Positions 57,640 through 64,000 of a stretch of DNA of 64,000 nucleotides are shown in pieces. Every line of letters begins with the position of its first letter. The stretch's first letter is position 1. Source of the DNA: Roseateles subflavus (GTDB lineage Bacteria > Pseudomonadota > Gammaproteobacteria > Burkholderiales > Burkholderiaceae_C); the NCBI RefSeq assembly GCF_030285365.1, contig NZ_JASVDS010000001.1, forward strand, positions 682,001 to 746,000, in the 5' to 3' direction. Under the pieces are notes generated by a model, which saw nothing but the letters and a program-made list of their open reading frames with translations, made no database searches and had not been told where the DNA came from. The translations under genes and the position numbers were made by a program.

Positions 57640-58650
57640 ATGAACGCCGATATTCTCAAGAGAGTAGTACGAGCCATTGCCGATGGTTCGCAATCCGATC
57701 TGGACCGGCTCGCCGGCAAGATCGTCGAAGCAGAACGCAAGACAGGCCACGTCAGACTGGCTGAGCAGCTAGAGGCAATCCTCAAGCAACCCAAGACGAA
57801 ACGTGCACAGCCGTTGCCGACTCCGTCAGCTGAGCTTGAGCGCACGCTCAAAGAGCTGCCCATGAGCCGGCGTCACGGGGAGACGCTGGCCACGCTCATC
57901 CCGCATGACCAACTAGAGCACCACATGGTGCTGCCAGAAGTTGTTGAACAACGCTTCGCCCGCATCGAAGCCGAGTACGCGGCACGTGACCGACTGCGCA
58001 CCTTTGGGCTCAAGCCCCGCAAGACCGTGCTGCTCTACGGCCCGCCAGGCTGTGGCAAATCATTGGGCGCCAAGCGGCTGGCCTGGAATACCGGCTTGCC
58101 GCTAATGAAGGTGCGGTTCGACGTGCTGATCTCCTCGTTCTTCGGGGAGTCAGCCCAGAACCTGCGATCAATCTTTAGCAGTGCCCGCGAAAAGCCCTGC
58201 GTGCTTCTACTCGATGAATGTGACTTCATAGCACGTTCACGCACGGCCTCCAAGGACATTGGCGAGGTGTCCCGCATCGTCAATTCGCTGCTCCAGCTCA
58301 TGGAGGAGTACGACGCCCCTGGCCTGCTTGTCGCGACGACGAACCTGGAGTCCGCGTTGGACCCGGCACTGTTCAGGCGCTTCGACGATGTGTTCGCCAT
58401 CCCGCTGCCCGGGAAGGCCGAGATCGAAAGGTTGCTGAAGATGACGCTGTCCAGCGTGCGGATGGACAGGCCCATCGCCTGGGAGCCTCTAGTCGCCAAA
58501 CTCGAAGGCTCGTCGGCCGCGATGGTCGTAAAGGCCGCCCAGGACGCCGCCAAGGCTGCTGTGCTGGCCGGCCGCCCGTCCCTGTCGCAAGACAAGCTGC
58601 TGAAGGCCGTCGAAGAGCTGCAGCGGCACGACGCGGCACAAAGGGCGTAA
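57640..58650 (+). CDS. ietA: IetA-like AAA+ ATPase
   Basis: 336 residues. Classic AAA module after a 130-residue N-terminal domain: Walker A GPPGCGKS (134-141), Walker B VLLLDECDF (188-196), sensor 1 in LLVATTNLES, arginine-finger region LFRRFDDVFAIPLPGK. The partner serine protease follows 3 bases after the stop. Pair architecture (AAA ATPase plus S8 protease) is that of ietAS, first described as a plasmid stability pair in Agrobacterium and later listed as an anti-phage system. ATG 57640 follows AAAGGTGAT. The ATPase probably regulates or feeds the protease. Confidence 0.9.
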   Translation: MNADILKRVVRAIADGSQSDLDRLAGKIVEAERKTGHVRLAEQLEAILKQPKTKRAQPLPTPSAELERTLKELPMSRRHGETLATLIPHDQLEHHMVLPEVVEQRFARIEAEYAARDRLRTFGLKPRKTVLLYGPPGCGKSLGAKRLAWNTGLPLMKVRFDVLISSFFGESAQNLRSIFSSAREKPCVLLLDECDFIARSRTASKDIGEVSRIVNSLLQLMEEYDAPGLLVATTNLESALDPALFRRFDDVFAIPLPGKAEIERLLKMTLSSVRMDRPIAWEPLVAKLEGSSAAMVVKAAQDAAKAAVLAGRPSLSQDKLLKAVEELQRHDAAQRA

Positions 58651-58653
58651 GCC

Positions 58654-61353
58654 ATGCCGGGGGCGCACAGCTTTGAACACCTGCCGCTACTGCTACGCTA
58701 CCTAGGCAAGGCGCGCCTGCGCGGGGGCGGCGATCCGTCGCCACAAACGCTAGCCAACAAGGGAGCGCAACGCCAAGCGCACAGCGTGGCGCTGGACTCC
58801 GCGGCCCAAGCGCTTAGCGCGAACTGGCAGGCCCGCAAGGCGCAGCGCCGGGCGGCAGGCCAGGCCTTACCGGACATCCCCGCGGGCATTCCCATCCTGC
58901 TGCAAATTGACACCGGACTCGACCTCGACGCGCTGCGCGCCAAGTTCGACTTCGAGATCGTGGCGGAGCAGGAAGACGGCTACGTGATCGTGGCGTCTGA
59001 AGACATTCAGCTGACGGCGTTCCGCAACATGGCCCAAGGGTTTGCTGTCACCGTGCATGGCTCGGCGACCATCGCTGAGGTCCATACGCTGTTCACCGAT
59101 CCCAACCAGACGGACCGGCTGGGTCGCATTCTTTCCGACCAGTTGATGGCGTCGTGGGGCTATATCGACGAAGACCAGCTCTACATCGTCGATATCGGCA
59201 TCGCCTGCGCCGGCACTCAGGAAATTCCGCCGCGCCCAGTGCGCGGCAAGCGCGCGACCGACGCCCAGTGGGCGGCAAAAGAGTACGAGTGGTCGGAGCG
59301 GCGGGCCAGCGCCTACAGCGAGTGGGACGACATCAAGATCGAACGCGAGAATTCCATCCAGAAGGTCACCGAGTTCTATCAAGCCGAAATCCTCCATATG
59401 AGGGACAGCGCCGACTTCGATGCAGGCGTGCTCCCGGACAGTTTCACAGTCCGGCTGAAGATCTCGGGCAAGGGGCTGAAGGACTTCGTCCTCAACTATC
59501 CCTACATCTTCGAGGTCGTCGAACCGGAAGACATCGCGCTGCCCCAAAACCAAGGCCAGCTAGGCGCGCAAGCGGCGCCCGCTGTCGCGCCGGTCGCACC
59601 CGATGCTGACGCTCCAGCCGTCTGCGTCATTGACAGCGGCATCCAAGAGGAGCACGTCCTGCTACAGCCTGGCGTCGACCAGGCCACGTCCCATTGCTTT
59701 CTACCGGGCCAGGCCGCGACGGCAGTCGCCGATGAAGTCGCGCCGGGCGGCCACGGCACGCGCGTCGCAGGCGCCGTGCTGTATGGCGAGAAGGTGCCGG
59801 TCGCCGGCGCACCGCAGTTACCGTTCTGGATTCAGAACGCTCGCGTGCTCGACGCCCAGAACACGATGCCGGTTGATTTGTTCCCGCCCGAAGCGCTGCG
59901 CAAGGCCGTCGAACGCTTCAACGACGGCCCACGCCAGACCCGTATCTTCAATCACTCGATCAATGCGCGCAGCTACTGTCGCACGCGCTATATGTCGTCC
60001 TGGGCAGCCGAGATCGACCAGTTGTGCAGCGAACGGGATATTCTCATCGTGCAAAGCGCCGGCAACCTGCCGCTGCAAGGCTCGCCCCCATTTCTTGGCA
60101 TCGCCGACCACCTGACTGCAGGCCGAGACTATCCCGCCTATCTCGCAGAAAATGCGGCCCGCATCGCCAACCCGGGCCAGAGCCTGCAGGCCTTGACCGT
60201 CGGCTCGATCGCCTACGACGCCGCCGAGCAGGGGGCATGGCGTACTTTTGCCACACAGCCCGCAGGCCCCTCGGCGTTCTCGCGGACAGGCCCCGGCATC
60301 TGGAACGTCATCAAGCCCGAAGTTGTGGAGTACGGCGGCGACGCCGCGCGCACGAACAACGCGCCGCCAGACATCCAGGCCGGTGGCGTCATCCCTGCCG
60401 CTTGCCCCAACCTGGTCCGCTCGACACTGCATGGCCCCGGGCCAGCAGCTGATCGCGACACCGCCGGCACCTCCTATGCAACGCCCAAGGTTGCGCGAAT
60501 TGCGGCGCAAGTGCAACGTGTCTTGCCTGCCGAGCCGGCGCTCCTGTATCGCGCCCTCGTTGTGCAATCGGCGCAGTGGCCGGCCTGGGCAGAAGACCTG
60601 CTGGCGCGCTTGCGCAATCCACCGCCCGGCATGACGCTTGGGGAAAAACAGGCTCTGTTCGCCGCAGCGTCGAGCGCCTTTCGCTGCCTGGGCTTCGGCA
60701 TCCCCGATGAAGCGCGGGCCACCACAAACACAGATCATCGAACGACGCTCATCACGAGCGGCGACACCGAAATCCATGCCGGCGAGTGCCATGTCTACCA
60801 AGTGCCGATTCCGGCCGAGTTGCGTCAGCAGGCCGACGAGTTCGATATCCGCATCGACGTGACCCTGTCGTATGTTGCCCAGCCGCGGCGCACGCGCCGC
60901 AACCTGCGCCGCTATCTCTCGACCTGGGTGGACTGGAAAGCCAGCAAGCTGGGCGAGGGGCTGCACGACTTCCGCGTTCGCGCCATGAAGGACGCATCGA
61001 AAGGCGAGGCGCCGCTGCCGGGGACCACACTGCCTTGGACGTTGCATGACAAGCCCCAGGACGGCTTGATCCGAGACTTCAAACGCAACAGCGGGACGGT
61101 GCAGAAAGACTGGGCGGTCGTCCGCTCGAACAGCCTGCCCGACCACTTCTGCATCGCCGTGGTGGGCCATCAAGGTTGGAGCCATGATCCGGATTCGACG
61201 GCGCGCTATGTGCTCGCAGTGACCTTTGAAATCCTAGGCGGAGAAATCACGATCTACGAACCGCTACGCGCAGCGATCGCCGAACTTCAGGCCCAAACAG
61301 AAGCCGAGATCGAGGGCAACGAGGTCGAAGTGGAAGTCGAAGCGACTGAGTGA
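58654..61353 (+). CDS. ietS: IetS-like subtilisin-family (S8) serine protease
   Basis: 899 residues; the effector of the pair. Catalytic triad: Asp327 in VCVIDSGIQEEHVLL, His367 in GGHGTRVAGAVLYGE, Ser607 in AGTSYATPKVARIAAQV, with the oxyanion Asn probably in the middle. About 320 residues precede the peptidase domain (PAGIPILLQIDTGLDLDALRAKFDFE), a regulatory or substrate-sensing domain without signal peptide, so it acts in the cytoplasm. The C-terminal 250 residues are beta-rich and end in an acidic run. Likely toxic when triggered by phage infection; that is knowledge of ietAS, not seen here. Confidence 0.92.
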   Translation: MPGAHSFEHLPLLLRYLGKARLRGGGDPSPQTLANKGAQRQAHSVALDSAAQALSANWQARKAQRRAAGQALPDIPAGIPILLQIDTGLDLDALRAKFDFEIVAEQEDGYVIVASEDIQLTAFRNMAQGFAVTVHGSATIAEVHTLFTDPNQTDRLGRILSDQLMASWGYIDEDQLYIVDIGIACAGTQEIPPRPVRGKRATDAQWAAKEYEWSERRASAYSEWDDIKIERENSIQKVTEFYQAEILHMRDSADFDAGVLPDSFTVRLKISGKGLKDFVLNYPYIFEVVEPEDIALPQNQGQLGAQAAPAVAPVAPDADAPAVCVIDSGIQEEHVLLQPGVDQATSHCFLPGQAATAVADEVAPGGHGTRVAGAVLYGEKVPVAGAPQLPFWIQNARVLDAQNTMPVDLFPPEALRKAVERFNDGPRQTRIFNHSINARSYCRTRYMSSWAAEIDQLCSERDILIVQSAGNLPLQGSPPFLGIADHLTAGRDYPAYLAENAARIANPGQSLQALTVGSIAYDAAEQGAWRTFATQPAGPSAFSRTGPGIWNVIKPEVVEYGGDAARTNNAPPDIQAGGVIPAACPNLVRSTLHGPGPAADRDTAGTSYATPKVARIAAQVQRVLPAEPALLYRALVVQSAQWPAWAEDLLARLRNPPPGMTLGEKQALFAAASSAFRCLGFGIPDEARATTNTDHRTTLITSGDTEIHAGECHVYQVPIPAELRQQADEFDIRIDVTLSYVAQPRRTRRNLRRYLSTWVDWKASKLGEGLHDFRVRAMKDASKGEAPLPGTTLPWTLHDKPQDGLIRDFKRNSGTVQKDWAVVRSNSLPDHFCIAVVGHQGWSHDPDSTARYVLAVTFEILGGEITIYEPLRAAIAELQAQTEAEIEGNEVEVEVEATE

Positions 61354-61588
61354 CGCGAGGGTGCAGAACCAAAATGGGAGATAGCGTTGGGTGACGTCGA
61401 GAAGCGACAAGCATCTTCGATACCCGGTGCCTGACAAGGATCGCCATCAGCTACAGCGAGCACCACGATGGGCCGCCCCGTGCGCAGGTGCAGTCACACA
61501 ATCGATTCAGCTAGAGCGTCAGCAAACAGCCTAGAGAAGTCCAAACTAGGCTTCCTTGCCCTCCAACCGCAGTAGACCCTTGCGCAGC

Positions 61589-62041
61589 TCACCCGCCGCC
61601 AGCCCTACGCAGCGTTGCCTTCGTCTGCCCCCGATGAACCGGCGGCAACGGCTGTTCAAGCTCAGCCGATGTGAGCCCACGAGCCTGCGCGTTATAGAGC
61701 CACAGCACATGCCGCTCGAGCAGGCGCTGGTTCTCTGCCTTGAGCCGCGTCACTTCCGCTTCCCGCCGGGTCAGCCTTTCGGAGAGAGCCTGTTCCGTGG
61801 GCGTCAATGCTCTTTTTGGGCCTCGAGCCGCGCCAGCCTCAGCGAGCCGAATCCTGGACAGCCGGAAAGCCTGGGCAATTCGGTCGTGCTTGCTGAGAGC
61901 TTGACGGGTGTAGCCACAGAACAGCCGCTTTTCCACTGCATCGATGAGCCCTTGCCAGCTCAAGGGGCCCGACCAGCCATCGAGCATACCCACGATCATG
62001 TCGACATCCGTGTCGGCAAGGTTCCGGCCGCGCTTACGCAT
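61589..62041 (-). CDS. TnpC-like accessory protein of a recombinase module
   Basis: 150 residues. It begins MRKRGRNLADTDVDMIVGMLDGWSGPLSWQGLIDAVEKRL, with a likely DNA-binding HTH (YTRQALSKHDRIAQAFRLSR), then a coiled coil (LSERLTRREAEVTRLKAENQRLLER). The ATG at 62041 overlaps the recombinase stop by eight bases. Tn554-type elements have a small TnpC, and similar small proteins follow recombinases in related integrase modules (called GmtX in gammaproteobacterial islands). I place it there by layout, not homology proof. Separated from ietS by 235 bases of noncoding sequence with nothing recognised. Confidence 0.7.
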   Translation of the reverse strand: MRKRGRNLADTDVDMIVGMLDGWSGPLSWQGLIDAVEKRLFCGYTRQALSKHDRIAQAFRLSRIRLAEAGAARGPKRALTPTEQALSERLTRREAEVTRLKAENQRLLERHVLWLYNAQARGLTSAELEQPLPPVHRGQTKATLRRAGGG

Positions 62042-64000
62042 TCGGAAGTCTCCCCTGCTTCTCCGCTCCAATTGCTTGCAGTGAACTCTCCAGCAAGCGC
62101 TGTCGGTCCTGCAGGGCCATTGCGAGTGGCGAGGGCATCTGGGGTGCGCCAATCCAGATCAATGCGCCAGTGGCGACCGTCGGGTCCTGAACGATTTGCA
62201 GCAGGTCTCGGATGCGCTGAATCGTCCCTTGGTGATGAGCGACCCATCGATCCGCGCCGGACAGCCCACTGCTCACGGCCTGCTCTGCGCGCTTGAGCAA
62301 CGACTCGGTTTCCTCAAGGAGCGTCGACAGGCGCTGCTCTTTGGAGGTTTCGCCCTTGCGGCAGAAGTGCTCGTCGCAGTTGAGGCAGTCCTGGTGCACC
62401 TGACAGGGAAGCATCGAGAAGTCGTGACCGCAGTAGCCGAAGTCCGTTGTATGTGCCGCGCGGACAAAAAGCTTCGGGAAGTGATCGCGAAGCACCATGC
62501 CGTGCGAATCGACCTTCGTAGGCAAGGCACTTGGTGGGTTCTGCGCGGCGGTCAGCTCGCGGTACTTCGCCAGCACATCTTTGTTGGAGACATGGTCGTA
62601 GGCCTTGTTGTCACTGACGCGATTCCTGCCCGACCAAACGGCAACTTCGAGTTGCGACAGCCCGCCGGTCTGCGCGATGGTATTCAGGTAGTGCCGCGGC
62701 TGATGGGTTCGAACCCGTATGGCAGATCCGTCAGCTTCACGGAATCCGAATTCTTCAAACAGCGTTCGACCGATGTCCTCACGAGAGGCGAGGCGTTTGT
62801 AGATGTCCGTCAGGCTGACCCAGATGAACATGCATTGGTAGGTCGCGCGGTTCGCGTGCATCTCGTGCTTTCTGGCAATGAAAAGCACATCGGAGTAACG
62901 CAACTTCTGTGCGGCATATGCAAAGGGAAATCCTCGCGGAAGCATGCCAATGACCGCTCTCTCCATGTCACTGAATCGCACGTAGGTCTTGCCGCCGCGA
63001 AGTTCGGTCGGCACGCCATATGTCTGGCACCACAGTCGAGCGACAGTTCTGCGCGGCGTTCCTTCGAACAGGACCGACGTGAGTTCCGCCATGTTGAGCC
63101 AGGTTTGGGCGCGCAGGTACTCCAGCTCCTTTGGCAAGAAGACCTTCGTTGGATTCAACTCGTACCAGCGGGCCAGTTCTCTTGCTGGCGCGGAAACAGC
63201 TTTCGCCTTGACGATAGCCTGCTGCACAACATCTGCCATGGACTGCACAACCCACTTCACTTGTGGATCGGCGCCCTTTGAGGGGTACCACCGCAGGCCA
63301 TAGTAAGCATTGGAGCCAGGCCCGTCGTCTGCTATCACCTCGGAATGGATCGAGAGACGAAGAACCTCGTTCACTCGTTCCGGTGCTGCGCACATGATCG
63401 CTGCAGCAGAGGTGACCATGACATCGGAGGGCGTCGAAGCAACCCTGAAGATTGCCGCCAAGGCTGCCAACGCTTCAGGACTGGGCAGGCGCGAGATACG
63501 TCGCTCATCAAACTCAGGCCCCACCTTGGAAACATCCTCGACTCGGCGAATCGGTGACCGCCACGTCTGCGGATGGGCCAGTAGCCGGCAATCAGCCATG
63601 GTCCTGTAGATCAACTCCAGCTGCACACCGTATTGGTAAGCGGAGCTCATGGCAACCCTGCCAACAATCAGCTGAGCCGCGCGATTGAAGTGCAGCGGCA
63701 GGAGTTGCGTTGGGCTGCCGTTCAGGGGCGGATCGCAAACTGCATCGTGAAGTGCCCGTAGCGCGATCAGGCGGCCCACCAAGCTTTTGGATGGTCGCAG
63801 CCCCTGCTGGTACCGCATGTAGGCCTTCGCGAAGCTCTTGAAGGGCTCGGTCATGGGAGTGCCTCGCAAGTTGCGGTTCTTGTGCCATCGTGTGAAGTGA
63901 AGCCTGGTCGAACACCTCTTTGCTTTGGGCGCAAGAGAGGCCGATACATCCCAAGCATCGGCGCCAAAATCCAGTTCAGGGCCAAATACGGTCGACTGCT
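62034..64000 (-). CDS. Large tyrosine recombinase with Cys-rich tail (5' end outside window)
   Basis: At least 655 residues in frame up to base 63998, with no stop before the window's end. The upstream part reads TVFGPELDFGADAWDVSASLA, so ATGs at 63854 or 63869 are probably internal. Catalytic residues are recognisable: Arg in CAAPERVNEVLRL, HxxR in RTHQPRHYLNTIAQ, the Trp that replaces the third His in VAVWSGRN, and the Tyr in NKAYDHVS. A C-terminal zinc-knuckle-like segment (CGHDFSMLPCQVHQDCLNCDEHFCRKG) follows. It resembles TnpA/TnpB-like or GmtY-like recombinases that move islands in groups of two or three. More module genes should lie just right of the window. Confidence 0.85.
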   Translation of the reverse strand, partial: QSTVFGPELDFGADAWDVSASLAPKAKRCSTRLHFTRWHKNRNLRGTPMTEPFKSFAKAYMRYQQGLRPSKSLVGRLIALRALHDAVCDPPLNGSPTQLLPLHFNRAAQLIVGRVAMSSAYQYGVQLELIYRTMADCRLLAHPQTWRSPIRRVEDVSKVGPEFDERRISRLPSPEALAALAAIFRVASTPSDVMVTSAAAIMCAAPERVNEVLRLSIHSEVIADDGPGSNAYYGLRWYPSKGADPQVKWVVQSMADVVQQAIVKAKAVSAPARELARWYELNPTKVFLPKELEYLRAQTWLNMAELTSVLFEGTPRRTVARLWCQTYGVPTELRGGKTYVRFSDMERAVIGMLPRGFPFAYAAQKLRYSDVLFIARKHEMHANRATYQCMFIWVSLTDIYKRLASREDIGRTLFEEFGFREADGSAIRVRTHQPRHYLNTIAQTGGLSQLEVAVWSGRNRVSDNKAYDHVSNKDVLAKYRELTAAQNPPSALPTKVDSHGMVLRDHFPKLFVRAAHTTDFGYCGHDFSMLPCQVHQDCLNCDEHFCRKGETSKEQRLSTLLEETESLLKRAEQAVSSGLSGADRWVAHHQGTIQRIRDLLQIVQDPTVATGALIWIGAPQMPSPLAMALQDRQRLLESSLQAIGAEKQGRLPNA

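Overview
The window looks like the chromosome of a high-GC betaproteobacterium of the order Burkholderiales, most like the Roseateles/Mitsuaria/Rubrivivax group. This is an inference from gene content and codon use: strongly G/C-ending codons, a PEP-CTERM protein, an acyl-homoserine-lactone quorum-sensing locus, a Fiu/PiuC iron locus, a histone-tail SWIB protein and a secreted cyanophycinase. No rRNA, tRNA or CRISPR array was seen.

Layout of the backbone (about 1-48,850). 1-6,630: polysaccharide or glycoconjugate genes (end of a sugar aminotransferase; a tightly overlapping minus-strand operon of two glycosyltransferases, two methyltransferases and a flippase-like membrane protein; a PglL/Wzy-type ligase on the plus strand). 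6,650-10,515: moaC, a BepA-like M48 protease, a small phage-holin-family membrane protein, and a TerC/Alx transporter behind a yybP-ykoY manganese riboswitch. 10,625-12,813: luxI, a small conserved protein and luxR, with a perfect CT-N12-AG lux-type box upstream of luxI. 12,960-22,713: an iron block with two Fur-box-like dyads, tonB, an FMN hydroxy-acid oxidase, a Fiu-like receptor, PiuC, a PepSY membrane protein, a DUF2271 protein with an ApbE flavinylation motif, a DUF4198 protein, ApbE and a flavoreductase. Together they suggest periplasmic reduction of ferric siderophore. 22,983-31,993: SWIB protein, PEP-CTERM protein, uvrA, a nucleotide-cyclase-like protein, a proline/threonine-tethered lipoprotein with HELTH, and a periplasmic solute-binding protein. 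32,006-40,457: a large TonB-dependent receptor, secreted cyanophycinase, S46 dipeptidyl-peptidase and DUF885 peptidase, which look like a peptide-scavenging set. 40,635-48,783: small proteins, recQ, a cupin, a LytS/LytTR/DUF2807 operon, a chemotaxis receptor and ssb.

After the ssb terminator (48,840) the character changes to about the end of the window: lower GC, longer intergenic stretches and unrelated cargo. This is a defence island. It carries a complete RADAR system (rdrA and rdrB, minus strand), an undescribed interval with a hypothetical protein, a lipoprotein and two HTH regulators, then an ietAS pair (AAA+ ATPase and subtilisin-like protease, plus strand). It ends in a tyrosine recombinase with a Cys-rich tail plus a TnpC-like accessory gene, probably two members of a multi-recombinase module that continues past base 64,000. 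The unexplained genes between the two defence systems are the best candidates for something new.
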